From Rhynchopus sp. YZ270_cl-10 (lineage: Eukaryota > Euglenozoa > Diplonemea > Diplonemida > Diplonemidae), in NCBI GenBank assembly GCA_964035575.1, contig OZ037867.1, forward strand, positions 682,001 to 746,000: a DNA stretch of 64,000 nucleotides, read 5' to 3'. The position numbers and the translations under genes are program-made. Positions within the stretch are counted from its first letter, which is position 1, and every line of letters starts with the position of its first letter. A model generated the notes under the pieces. It was not told the DNA's origin and made no database searches. It saw only the letters and a list, made by a program, of their open reading frames with translations. This document shows, one piece after another, positions 37,166 through 48,585 of this stretch.

Positions 37166-38707
37166 ATGGGTCGTGACGGCTCTTCTGGGTCGCGGTCAAG
37201 GTCACGGTCACGGTCACCATCACGTTCTGTGTCACAACACAGTGCACGATCTCTGGAACGCGCTGCGTCTGCCACACCTGAGAAGCGGGAGGCATCAGTA
37301 CAGAGCGAGAAGAGCATGAAGTCTGCATCCGGGCAAGGGTCGCCAGCGAAGGGGGAGAAGAAGGAAGACACAGAGAAGACAACGCCTGCAGAAGGTAAAG
37401 GTGAATCCGAAAAGGACGCTGGTAAGGATGCTACCAAGAAGCGTGACTTCTGTCTCTCCCTGCAGGTCCGGAACCTGACCGGGAACGTGACAGAGGCGCA
37501 CCTTCGCGAAGTGTTTGGTAAGTACGGGGACATCGTGGCCATCTACGGCGGCAGTGCTGATACAATGTTTGAATATATGAACGGAGTTGCGTTCATTGAA
37601 TATGCGACCGATGAGATGTTGATTGAGGTATGCCAAATAATGGCCTGCATTTTGCTTTAAGCGCGTTGTATAAGACAACTTTTTTGACCGGAACAATGAA
37701 AATAGGGAGCATCACACCACCACCACCACAGGCATCTGCCCACCTCTGCGGGAAACCCGAAATAGACGGCGCATATGTGACCGCGAACCTCCACAGGAAG
37801 GATTATGTATGCCACCCCTCTCCTCTCCCCACCCCACCCCTACCTCCCGCTCCCTCAGGGTGAACCCAAGAAGAGAGAGGTGAAGGAGTTTCAGAAGCTG
37901 TCGAGGTCGCGTTCCAGATCTCCAAGGAACCGGGATGTGAAGCGGTACGACAGTAGGGATAGAAGACAGGACAGCAGGGACAGGAGGCCTGTTAGCAGGG
38001 AGAGAAGATATGTCAGCAGAGACAGGAGGCAGGACAGCAGGGATCGCAGGCCGGACAGTAGGGACAGGAGACAGCGGAGGCACACACCGTCGCCACCACG
38101 GGGTGGGCGTGGGCAGCGTGATGGGCGGCAGCACTCCCGCGAGCGCGTACAGGACAGACGAGACTCGCGCGACCGCTTCCGTGACAACAGACGCCGCAGC
38201 CCCAGCCGCGAGCGCTACAACAACCGTGATAACCGCAACAACCGTAATGACAACCGCAACGACAACCGCGGCCGTAACGACAACCGTGGCAGGATGAACT
38301 CCCGCGACCGCAACAACCGCTTCGACTCCCGCGATCGCAACAACGGACGTCTTGACTCTCGCGACAACCGTGGCCGGGGGCGGTTCAACTCGCGGGACAG
38401 GGTGCAGCGTCGTGATTCGCGGGACAGAGGTGCGCCTATGAGAAGGTTCAACTCGCGTGAACGCAGCAACGACCGCAATGTGGGGCGTGGAGACCAGCGT
38501 AGAAATGACAGAAACAACAGAAACGACAGACGCAGCCCCCAGCGTGCACGCCGCTCTACGTCACCCCGCCGCCGCCCAACGCGCTCCCCCACCCCACAAC
38601 GCGCCAGTCCAAAGCGGAAGCAAAGCCGCTCCTCGTCCTCGTCCTCCTCTCGCTCTTCCTCCTCTTCTTCCAGCTCCTCCTCGTCCAGCTCCAGCTCCAG
38701 TTCCTAA
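37166..38707 (+). CDS. RNPS1: RNPS1-like SR-related RNA-binding protein, 3 exons
   Basis: Exons 37166-37627, 37732-37806 and 37859-38707 give 461 residues. Order: an N-terminal RS stretch (~8-25), an acidic/lysine linker, one RRM (~95-178; LQVRNLTGNVTEAHLREVFGKYG is the RNP2 strand, GVAFIEYATDE the RNP1 strand, EIDGAYVTA the last strand), then a long Arg-rich tail built of degenerate (D/N)SRDR, RRQDS and RNDNR repeats and ending in an RS block and about 25 serines. The RRM resembles RNPS1, a component of the exon junction and ASAP complexes acting in splicing and mRNA surveillance in the nucleus. Another SR-like RRM protein is possible. The second donor follows a T (TAT/GTATGCC). The tail is far longer than in animal RNPS1. 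A strong Y-tract and CAG end 23 nt before the ATG. Confidence 0.8.
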
Positions 38708-38828
38708 TTCTTTGTCAATCGACAACAAGGCTAATAACAACATCATTAAAAATAAGATTTATTAGCAGAATGGGATAAAGGAAGAGAGAGTATCGAAACA
38801 AAAGAGAAGAAGAAGAAGAGAAAACCAT

Positions 38829-38888
38829 AGTGAGGATTGAGACACTCTAGGGTGGCTACACTAATCCACTAAACCAAGTTTTTCAAAA
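38829..38888 (+). repeat. Dispersed repeat, family B2
   Basis: GTGAGGATTGAGACACTCTA, GGGTGGCTACACTAATCC, ACCAAGTTTTTCAAAA; about 120 bp after the RNPS1-like stop codon. Confidence 0.75.
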
Positions 38889-39099
38889 CAAAAAAAGAGC
38901 TCTGAGTTGTGCCCACGTCCATAGTGGCGTTTCATATACCTCTTTTTTTTTTTAGTTTTTTTTCTCACACTCAACTCTTCGGGTAATTAACGTTTTTTTT
39001 TTGGGTATTTTTGTTGTGTTTTTTGGGGGATGGGGGTACCTAAGAAGGACAAATTTCTTAAGAATCGCGGGCGAAATAAAAAATGCAGAGTTTTTCTCC

Positions 39100-39156
39100 T
39101 CCTCCTCCCCTTCCTCCTTCCCCTTCACCCTTCACCTTTATCTTCCTATCCCCCAG
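39100..39156 (+). promoter_or_regulatory. Candidate acceptor upstream of the calpain-like gene
   Basis: Almost pure C/T for 50 nt ending CCCCAG, 16 nt before the ATG. Confidence 0.55.
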
Positions 39157-39172
39157 AAACAAAGCAACCACT

Positions 39173-42100
39173 ATGGTGGAATATGTGGGGATGAGTGTAC
39201 AGGATGTCTATAAGGCCAAATGCACAGAGCTCGGCTGCAAAACCAACTCGCTTCTCGTGAAGGAGCTCTGCCGCGTCCCTGATGTCTTCGACACCCACAC
39301 CTCGCTGGACCTTTCCAATAACTTTGTCGGACCGAAGGGACTCCTTCCTGTTCTCGAAGTGGTTAAGGTGTCGGCGGGGTTACGCCACCTCTCGCTTAAG
39401 GACAACCAACTTACGAATCAATGTGTCGTGAATTTAACTGATGTCGTGCAGACACACAAAGGCATCACCTCCCTGGATCTATCACGAAACCCGATTACCA
39501 TTGGCGCAGGGAAAGCGATTCTTGAGATGATCAAGGTCAACAACCAAATCGAAGAGGTGACCTTACGAGACACCAGTGTAAAAGACATGCTTCTCCGGGC
39601 AATAGAAATGCAGCTTCAAAAGAACCGAACCGACGTAAAACGCACCGTAGCCCACTCTGCGGAGATCCCACAGGAGGACACACTGTGCGCGGACCTCTCC
39701 CCCGGCATGGTCCGCAAATACCTCGCCTCGCTCCCCTCTACTGTACACGAACTGCTCTTCGACGAGAACCCAGTACAACACCTGTCAAAGCTGTGCATCG
39801 ACAACAAGGCTTTATTCACAGACCCTCAATTCCCTCCGGATTGGAAATCTGTACAGAAAAGCGGGCTAAAGGACTACCCAGTTGCATCGTGGACCCGCAT
39901 ACGCGATATGCCCCTCTCTCGTCTCTTCCCCGATACTGTGGATATATCTGCCATCAAAATGGGTGCTGCTGCCGTGCCGTGGCTCACCGAAACGCTTGCT
40001 GCGTTGGTGAGAGATGGGGAGAGGGTGGAAAACCTTTTTACTCCAAAGCAGACCTCGCCTGCGTCAGTCTATTCTGTGCGTCTCTTTATTGATGGGAAAC
40101 ACCGGTATATTATAGTGGATGATTGGATTCCGGTTGACTGTGATGGGAATCCGGTGTTTTCTCGGATAGCGTCGGAGGCTGGTGGGGCGTGGTTGATGTT
40201 GTTGGAGAAGGCGTTAGCGAAGGCGCATGGAAGCTACCAGGCAATTGATATGTCGGTTGCGACGACACATCCATTGGAGAAGCAGCCAAACGTTGCGACA
40301 GCGATTGTGGATTTTACTGGTGGGGTGGGGATTTCGCGTGATTTGCATCAGGACGACTTTGATGCGGAGGAATGGTGGGGCGAGCTGCTGCAGCTTTCGG
40401 CAAAGGGCGCGCAGCTGGCGGCTACGACATCAGGGAAGAACTCTGCAGTGCTGGAGGAGGTCGGGATAGAGGCGAACTACTGCTACTCCATCACCGCCGT
40501 GCGTGCGGTGAACGGACACCGTCTCGTTCTCATGTCGTACCACTGCTCTTCACTCTGCTGGGATGGAGAGTGGTCCCCCTCCTCTCCCCTCTGGGATCAG
40601 TACGCAGATGTAAAGGAAAGTCTGGGGACGACGGAGAAGAATTCGTTTTGGATTCCGTATTCAGCGTTTGTGACGCATTTTGACTCGGTGCATATAGTGA
40701 AGACCTTTAAGAATTGGCTCTCAGCATTGGTGCAGGGTGAATGGGACAACAGCTCTGCAGGAGGGCCGTACTACGAACAGTCGTGGTCGCAGAACGCTCG
40801 GTACAAACTGTCGTTGCAACGCCAAGGGAAGGTCTTCATCAATCTGTCGCTGCCGGACAAACGTTTTGCCAACTCAGATGTAGACACAATGGGGTTCCAT
40901 CTGCTCAAAAGCGATTATTTCCCTGTAGGCTATGATCGTGACAATGTGGCAATCAAGACGCCGTACCTTGTTACAAACTCTGTCTCGTTTGAAGGCGACC
41001 TCGACCAAGGTACCTACTGGCTCATCCCTTCGACCTACGTTGCAGGGAAGTACGGTGCCTTCAACATCCGCATTCTCAGCGAGTCGCCGTACACCGTGCA
41101 AAGAGAGTACATCACGAAGTATTGGCGCGAAGAGTCGCTCCGCTCCAAATGGGGGTACTCTGGGGAATACCAAAACGGTGAAGACCATCCGCAGTTCGAA
41201 CTCACTATCGCACCGTCACCTGACCCGGCTCGTGTATTGATTAGCGTGGAGGGATCGCCTCATGATGACCACTGTCTAGTTGTCTTTGTTTGTGCAGGGA
41301 AGGCTCCTGCGAAGCGCATGCTTGGTGCATTGGAGGACTCAGCGATTATGGCGAAAAGCAAATACCTGATTGGTTCGTCTGTGCAGCTGGAATGCCAGCT
41401 CCCTGGAGGGGACTGTCCCTATGTGATTGTGCCCTGTCTGCAGCCTGAAGGGAGCAGGTCTCTGTGCAACCTGCAGATTCTGTGTTCGACACCGTCGTTC
41501 ACGATATCAGAGCTCCCTATCTGGGGCAAGAAGGTTGTGACGTCATCCTGGAAGAAGTCTTCTACGTACCAAGACGCAACAGGGAACCCACAGTTCGAGC
41601 TCATCTGCCCAATAGAAAACCAAGAGTTTGTTGTGAAGCTGGAGGTCAGCGGGCACGACGACCCCTCCATCCTCTTCTTCGTTGTGGACAACAACGGACG
41701 GCAAGGGAAAGGGATCACCGGGTTGATTCCCGAGAAGGCGATTATGTGTACAAGGTATGTTCCAATTATTCAATCCTCAGCAAAATGACATGATATGGAC
41801 ATCGTCCAATGATACACCAAATTTGTAGTTCAAATGAAAAGAATGGCCCCATTTCAGAGGCCTTTGGAAAGTGGAGATTGCACAACTGTGGCAACGCAAC
41901 CGAGGTAACTACACTACTCTTGCAATCAAAAAAAGGGGGTAACAACACAACACACAACACCCAAATCACAGCACGTACGTGAGAGGGACTGGGATTTCCA
42001 AAGACTTCTTGCTGCCTTCGCCTGCGTCAGATTCGTACATCATCGTCCCAATGTTGCAACCACCAGGTATTGTGACGCTTCAAAACCATTTTACTCATCC

Positions 42101-42449
42101 CCGAAAACTAAAAGCGAAAAAAGGGCATCATATCGGAAGAAAACAAATGACTCCATGACAGCGCCTTTTAAAGGAACCTATTGCACGCAAGGTTGAGGGT
42201 CATTTTTTTATCAACCTTTCTCCCTTTTCTTATGACATTCATCATTCAATTGAAGATGTTTTTTGATACATTGTAAGTAGGTGCTACCTTCCCCTAGGAT
42301 GCTGGCTACTTACAAAAAATTGTATACCACTTCACATTTTTTCTTGAAAAAAACAACAACAAACGCACACAGGAAGTACGGCCGACTGCAAAGTAACGGT
42401 CTCCTGTCCAAACGACGACTACCAGCTGCACAGTGTCTTTGAGTTTTAG
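39173..42449 (+). CDS. LRR plus calpain-like protein lacking the catalytic triad, 3 exons
   Basis: Exons 39173-41754, 41972-42066 and 42373-42449 give 917 residues. Residues ~40-150 hold ribonuclease-inhibitor-like leucine-rich repeats (LDLSNNFVGPKGL, LRHLSLKDNQLT, ITSLDLSRNPI). Residues ~200-500 follow the calpain protease fold (LFTDPQFPPDW ... RYIIVDDWIPVD ... GGAWLMLLEKALAKAHGSYQAID, DFTGGV). In place of the catalytic Cys motif GDCW there is AAVPW (~265). In place of the His motif GHAYS there is NYCYS (~435), and the Asn motif RNPWG is absent. The remainder shows several calpain domain-III/C2-like modules (SKWGYSGEYQNGEDHPQFEL; SSWKKSSTYQDATGNPQFEL). By family knowledge such dead calpains, common in kinetoplastids and other protists, act as cytoskeletal or scaffold proteins. 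Start: first ATG, 16 nt after a long Y-tract and CCCCAG. Intron 1 contains a C-family repeat. Confidence 0.88.
41865..41930 (+). repeat. Dispersed repeat, family C (calpain-like gene, intron 1)
   Basis: Family C: AGTGGAGATTGCACAACTGT, GGCAACGCAACCGAGGTAAC, TACACTACTCCAACAATTTA, TCAAAA. Shares AGTGGAG...CTACACTA edges with family B. This copy is intact but for its tail. Confidence 0.8.
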
Positions 42450-42751
42450 TCGAGGGAGAGGATCCTTTTCTCCCCCTTCCCCTCCCTGTCTCTCTTATTA
42501 GTAAGTGCTGTCGCGAGGTCCGTCCATCTTTACTAGCAGTGTGTACGTTTTCTTTGGTAATCTGTTGATTTAGTGCAGCTGCGATACAGATTGTCGTTCA
42601 TTTTATCCAGAAACATTATTATTTTTTTGTCATTGCACATCACGTATTTTGCGCCCGGCGCTGTTGCAATAACCAGCCCAGCAAAAATACTAGAAAAGAT
42701 AATTGTGTTTCTACGTGAGGTCCTTTCGTTCAAAAAAAAAAATTTTTATTA

Positions 42752-42823
42752 GTGCTTTCATCCGGATGGCTGGCATCGTACGTAGGTCAGTCGGAGGTGC
42801 CTGCATTGTCAACTTCACTTTAT
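42752..42823 (+). repeat. Dispersed repeat, family F
   Basis: GTGCTTTCATCCGGATGGCT, GGCATCGTACGTAGGTCAGT, CGGAGGTGCCTGCATTGTCA, ACTTCACTTT; the best-preserved copy. Confidence 0.85.
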
Positions 42824-43023
42824 TACACACGAACTAGAGTAGCACCCTTTTTTTTTTTGACCCCGCGAGTCCTGTTCCCACCCTCCCACTCTCCACAGAA
42901 TTCTTTTCACAAAGAATGTTTGTGGGTTTGTTTTTGTTCCCCTCCTCCTCCTCCCCCTCCTCCCCCCACCCTTAAATTAAGCACTACTTAACCCTCCCCT
43001 CCCACTATTTTGTTTTCCACATT

Positions 43024-43077
43024 AACCCTCTTTTCTCTCCCCACCCACCCTCTCTTTTCATTCAAATCCCTCAACAG
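43024..43077 (+). promoter_or_regulatory. Candidate acceptor upstream of THOC2
   Basis: C/T tract ending TCAACAG, 87 nt before the ATG; a second TAG follows a short Y-tract at 43115. Confidence 0.4.
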
Positions 43078-43164
43078 GCTTGCACACATAGTCCAAACCC
43101 CCCTTTTTTGTCTAGGGGAGGCGGCTGGTGTAAAACAAAAAATCCAAAAAAAAAATCTAACAAA

Positions 43165-46100
43165 ATGCCTGGTCTTACTGTGGAGGAGCTGTTCCAGAAG
43201 GCGTTGAAGCTTGAGGCAAGCGAGTTTGCGCAGCTCTTGTCTGAAGAGGACCATGAACGTGCATGCGACGCACTGTGGGCACTGCGGCATTACTATGCGG
43301 GGAATGAGTCTGGCGAGGAGCGTCTGAAGGCCGTCGTCACAGAGGTCGAGAAGAAGGTCGACCCTGAGCTCTTCAAAGCCCTTCTCCCCCTGAGCGTCAT
43401 CCCTAAGGGCAAGACTGACCTCTCCTCTGAGCTCAAACGCCGTATCAACACACGCTCCCGCAAATGGGACACCTACGACGTCAAGGAAGAAGAGGCTGAA
43501 GGGTTCTGCAAGCTCTGGGCATTCCTCCTGCACGAACTCAACACCGGCGACGTCGATGAGATTGTACGCTTTGTGCAGTCCTGTGTAGGTGTCTACTCGC
43601 TGTTCCCACACCGCTGTATTGACCTTGTCCTCAGCGTATCGGAGTATCTCCTTTCCTTCGAAGAGCCTGGAGCGCACAGTCAGACCTGCACGAATACCGG
43701 AAAGGTGTTGAAACTCCTTGGTGTTGATGTCCAGGAGCTGATCGGCTTCCGTTACCTCCAGCACAATGAGGAGAAGACGGTGCTCCCGGCCTGGGTAAAG
43801 AACTCCCACGTCCGGACACTTCTGAAGGAGAGCCAAGGCATCGACATCAGCTTCTACGACAGAACGCCTGCCTCCCTGCATAAGCTTGCAGGGCACCTCA
43901 TCCACGAGGGGCTTCTCTTCTACACTGACCTGCTGCCGTACCTCCAGCCAAGCCTTGAGGTGCTGCAGAAGGAGGCTGAGGAGTACATCACAAAGAAGCT
44001 TGCGGTCGTCTCCGCTCTGTCCAACCTGGACAAGAAGGGTCTTGACAACGACTTCTACTCTACCAGCAAGCCTGCCTGCTATAGGCACTGCGACCACTAC
44101 GGTGTTATCCTTGGTATTGTGCATGCAGGGGGGCACAGCATTGCGGCGAATTTGCTGAGCGACTTCGCACCACTGCAGCCTATGACGTACCCACCTCTGG
44201 CAAACGGTGTTGCAGCGGAGCTGACCAAGGCGGCGGCCTCGATTGTTGCAAAGATCGACAGCGTGAAGGAGGCGAAGATGTTGACAGAAGGTGCCGAGGC
44301 AGCGATTCTGCAGTGTCTAGAGTCGATGGAGTCGTTGGCAAGCCTGGCAGTGCAGTTGGGGCATAAGCTGTCGACGCATATGAAGTTGTTTTCAATGTGG
44401 ATTGTGATTTTGCAGTTCTGCTGCGAACATGGTGAAGGCATGGAGAAGGCAAAGCTTGCCCCTGCCGACGAAGACGAAGACGTCGCCTTTGTAGACAACG
44501 CGGAGAACAAGGACGCCTCGCAGGACGAAACCAAATCTATTGCACAGCGCACACAGCAGCTCATCGTTACCTACGGTACTCACTGCTTCTTGCCGGCGCT
44601 CTGTGTCATGACCGGGTCGGAACGGACAGACAAGAAGGAGGCCGAGCTGTACGCCATGGTTGACGCAGCACCACCAACCATGTCTCATGGTGTGTGGTCG
44701 CTCTTTGAGTACCTCCCTTTCCGCCACCGTTTCCAGTTGTATGAAAACATCAACGCTCTGCTCGCAACCGATGATGTGGAGCTCCGTTGGGCCTCCGCCA
44801 AGCTTGCCGAAGCTACCAGCCGTGCCCTGCGCCGTCTCACCACAGACAACTCCGGTGAACTCGCAAAGAGCCTCGCAAAACTCTCCTTCTCCTCCCCCAT
44901 TGTCCTCTTCACCTCCATCTTCCGCCACGTCATGAACTTCGGTACAGAGTTCATCCCCCACGCAATCGACGCAATGAAGCAGTTCCCGCCTCTTGCATTG
45001 GACGTTATGACGTACAAAATGATTTCCCTCATGAGCGATGAGTCGAAAACCCGCATGAAACCTGACAAGGTCAACCTCGACGATTGGCTGTCCAACCTGG
45101 GGCACTTTGTTGCACAGTTCTTTAAGAAGCAGGCAGTGAAATACGACGTCACACCCATGCTCGAATACGTTCTGTGGAGGGCAAGGCTTGGGAAGAGCAC
45201 GGAGCTGACAGTCTTGAAATCGATGCTGAACGCAGCAGGCATTGAGTCAAGCGAAGACCTGAGTGACATTCAACTAGAGGCGTTGGAGCTGAACTCTTAT
45301 GCAAGGACAGAGTGCATCTCTCTGTACGACACCACCGCCGACTCCTCAAAGTCTGCACTGAAACAGCAGACACGGCTCTCGAAGATGCTTCGTACCGTCA
45401 TGAAGGATTCTGGCATCGCACACCAAACACTGCTCGCATTGGCATCAATCCATTCTCGCTGTGTATTCGACCACGATGTTACCATGGAGATGGGCAAAGG
45501 GGAGGGTGTGAATTTGAGGATGATGAAGGCTGAGCACAGCAGGATCTCTACGTCATTTATTCAGACACTTCAATTCATTATTCACGTCATTATTCCGAGC
45601 GAAAAGACACGGCTTGCGCAGTTGAGCAAGACCGGACAGGAGAAACACCTTTCCCTGGAGGCATCTGCGAAGTTGCTTCCGTTCAATGTGATCCACCTTG
45701 TGGAGACGTATGGCATTGCGCCTCCGTTGGCGCATGCGATGTGTGGGCCGCGTATCATTGAGAAGCCTCTGCTGCTCAAGGACGACGAAGCCTCCATCAG
45801 AAACATCTATGGTATCGATGCCGATGCAGACGTCGCAGAAGTGCTGCAGAGCAAGCTCCTCCCGACACCCTTCAAGGACTGCCTCGGGCTGTACGTCGCC
45901 TTCTGGAGTCTCAACCTCCAGGACATCGCAGACGCGCAGAAGCTTTACAAAATCATCTCCGACAGCATTGCCAAGAAGGAGGCAGACGAAGAACGCAAAA
46001 GCGAAAAGGTGCGTGACAAGAGCCTGCTCAACACCCTCACCAAAACCCGCGCCACCATCGAAGCAGAAGAGAAGCAGCAGGCCAACTCTGCTAAGGCAAC

Positions 46101-47285
46101 GCAAACACGCCTTAGGCAGAACTCTAAGCAGCTGTTGGCTCCGTTCTTGGACTGGGCAGCGGATGAGAAGGAGAACGAAGCGCATGACGCCTTGCTCACA
46201 GGGTTCTTCCAGACGTGCATCTGGCCGAGGGCTATGCTGTCTGGGGAGAACGCGATTTTCAGCGCGCGGTTTGTGAGGAACATTGGTCAGATTGGGTTCC
46301 CTGTGAACCAGGCGTACCTCTTCTTTTGCAGGGCAATTCCACGTTGCCTTGCATCGTGCACGACGATTGAGTCGCAGAGGATTGCACTGTTCCTGAGACA
46401 GCTCTTCTCCGACTGGTTTGAAGCAGTTGAGAACAAACAGTGCACCAAGGAGCTCTTCGCGCAAGGTCATGCTGTGCTGGCTAGAGGCCTCCTCCGCTTC
46501 TTCAACAAAGGCGAGCCAATCCACGAACAGAAGCTTGCTTTTGAGGTCCTCAGAACCCTGGAAAAGGTCTTCCCCATGCACGAAGCCATTTGCTCGAAGA
46601 TCGAGGATGCCGTGCGTCCCCTGCAGGAGGTGTGTTATTTTTTGTTTCTTTTATCATAACTTTTTTTTGCACAGAACGACAGCATCAAAGCCTCGGCCAC
46701 CATCTACACCGGAATGCTGCAACGCAGAAGGCAGCACACAGTGCCCAACATCTACAGCATACCACGTGACACGATCACAGCCTACCTTGAGGATAGGACC
46801 CCACCTCCACCACGCAAGGACCACGACGTATGTTTTTGGAGAAGAAAAAAAAGATTGCTCTTAAGGGTTCAGGACGAACGACGTCTATACTTTCCGTAGT
46901 ACAAAAGGCTTTGGCCAGCATTGAGTACAAACCCGAATTCTCCCACCTGGTGGGATTACTCTTGTCGACACAAAAAAAAGTTCGAAAAAAATGCATAATT
47001 TTTTTAAAGGAGAAGCCTCCGTCAAAACTTTCCAGCATCTTTTGGGTCAAAAAAAAAAGTTTTGGATGGATAAGATGTTGAATTTTCTCACAAAAAAAAA
47101 ATAATACACAGAGGAGCTACAGAGACGAACGCCGGGGTGGTGGCAACAACAGCAGCAACAACGGGCGTCCCTCCAACTCCGACAGGCAAGGGGGTGCGAA
47201 GCGTCACCGCGATGATGACTACTCCCGTGGAGGCGACAAGCGGACGAGACGTACCTCCCCGCCAAGGGGCGGACAACGCAGATAA
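43165..47285 (+). CDS. THOC2: THO complex subunit 2 (THOC2/Tho2), 3 exons
   Basis: Exons 43165-46629, 46675-46827 and 47112-47285 give 1263 residues. It is recognisable as THOC2. The Tho2 core contains MLEYVLWRARLGKSTELTVLKSML...AGIESSEDLSDIQLEAL, equivalent to the conserved QLKAGKSFDLL ... GIE..EEMT.EQLEA region. The C-terminal Tho2 domain contains WPRAMLSGENAIFSARFV and LRFFNKGEPIH, ending in YSIPRDTITAYL. THOC2 is the scaffold of the nuclear THO/TREX complex that couples transcription to mRNP packaging and export. The last exon encodes a basic, Arg/Gly/Ser/Asn-rich tail, as in other THOC2 proteins, which bind RNA there. Intron 1 is one of only two introns in the window without a GTA donor context (GTGTGT) or GTAT. 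The second intron (284 bp) is A/T-rich. Start is the first ATG after the upstream acceptor-like sites at 43077 and 43115. Confidence 0.9.
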
Positions 47286-47593
47286 TAAACCTTCCCGACA
47301 CAGCCAATCACCCTCTCGCTGTTATATGCAAAAACCGACACCCCCATATGATTTTCTGGGGGGAAAAAAGCAAAAAAAAGAAGAAAAAAAGACGGAAAGA
47401 CCATCGAGTCTTTATGTGTGGCGTTTTGTCAAACATTTTTTTTAAAATTCAGACGTTCGGGGAAGGGTTTGTGGGGTAGGGGTTTATGTAAGACAAAGGG
47501 GATATGGAGGAGCGTGGTGTATGCGTGGAAGGTCATACAAAAGATGGTGTCTACACGTTGCCATATTTTTTTCAAGAAAAAAAGGAAAAGTAA

Positions 47594-47640
47594 AAGTGGA
47601 GTTCATCCTCGGGTGTCTGCACTAATACAACCAAGTTTTC
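47594..47640 (+). repeat. Dispersed repeat, family B1
   Basis: GTGGAGTTCATCCTCGGGTG, TCTGCACTAATACAACC, AAGTTTTC. Confidence 0.8.
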
Positions 47641-48193
47641 AGAAAAAAGGAAAAAAGCAGATTGGGACTACGCTCTTCCCAATAATTCGAAAAAAGCTTG
47701 ACATAACATCTCCACACAACGCCAAATGCCTTGTGTGCAGAATTGGTTTGTTTGTGAGGAATGTGGTCACATTCATCATCCAAAAGGCTGTTATTCGATC
47801 TTCCCCATACTCCCGCTTTTTTGTGGCATTGAAACGAACGAAAAAAAGAAGAAAAAGAAGAAGACGAAAAAATGGCTTCAATCCCTAAAAAGGGGCACTA
47901 AGAGAGAAGAGGGGGAACTAAACTAAGTTTGCGTATTTTTTTTTAAAAAAATAGGGATCTCTTTTGGGGAATAACGTTTTTTTCTTCCCTCCAATTTCCC
48001 CCCTTTTTTTGGTACCCTTAATACATGCTACTCACTCTGATTGTCATACTCAGCAAGGTGGTATACGATGCTGTAGTTTGTGTGAGAGGAAGTGTGTCTT
48101 TTGGGATGGGGGGAGGGCTTGGGGATTTTTTTAAATATGGGCAATGATGACAACTGTTTTTTTGTCACACAGAAACAAACAAAAAAAAATACT

Positions 48194-48229
48194 GACATTC
48201 GGCGTTTGCACTTTTCAACTTCTCTATGT
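48194..48229 (+). repeat. Dispersed repeat, family D (5'-truncated)
   Basis: Only GACATTCGGCGTTTGCACTT, TTCAACTTCTCT remains; it borders the LSU rRNA fragment. A similar partial copy lies at 6518-6555. Confidence 0.6.
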
Positions 48230-48241
48230 TCTTTCTTTGTC

Positions 48242-48442
48242 GGCATACCTTCTTCTGGTTGGCTTTCGGGTCCCAACAATGTGTACTTTACCTTAAATCC
48301 CTTTCCAGTAAATCAGGATCGGGCTGTGCTGCGTCCTCAAGGATTGGCACATCTCCCTTTCAGTGCGGCTTATGGGTTTGACACCCTAAGCCTTGCACAT
48401 AGATTAGACTCCTTGGTCCGGATTGATTTCAAGACGGGTAGT
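48242..48442 (-). pseudogene. Dispersed fragment of large-subunit (28S) rRNA, domain II
   Basis: Read on the minus strand this starts with ACCCGTCTTGAAA, continues CGGACCAAGGAGTCTAA, GGGTGT(C)AAACCCATA, GATCCTGAT and TTGGGACCCGAAAG, in the order and near the spacing of conserved eukaryotic LSU rRNA (yeast 25S: ACCCGTCTTGAAACACGGACC ... GTTGGGACCCGAAAGATGG). Similarity fades beyond about 200 bp on both sides, so it is an isolated fragment and not an rDNA unit. It abuts the tail of a D-family repeat at 48194-48229. Confidence 0.75.
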
Positions 48443-48585
48443 TAAAGGTCGCTATGTCAGGTGCCCACCCTACGGCAATGAAAACAGAATATAGTCTACT
48501 ACACAAACCATTTCCCACACGAAATTATATGAAACGCTCCCTGGAGCGGTGAATCCGATATTTTTTTTTTTATCTCAACCTTGAG

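Larger units (their letters stand above)
42450..43164. other. Spacer between the calpain-like gene and THOC2
   Basis: One family F copy and C/T-rich DNA before THOC2; no gene. Confidence 0.6.
47286..48585. other. Spacer downstream of THOC2
   Basis: One family B copy, a truncated family D copy, the LSU rRNA fragment and the left target duplication of the 7.8-kb element; the rest is A/T-rich. Confidence 0.6.
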
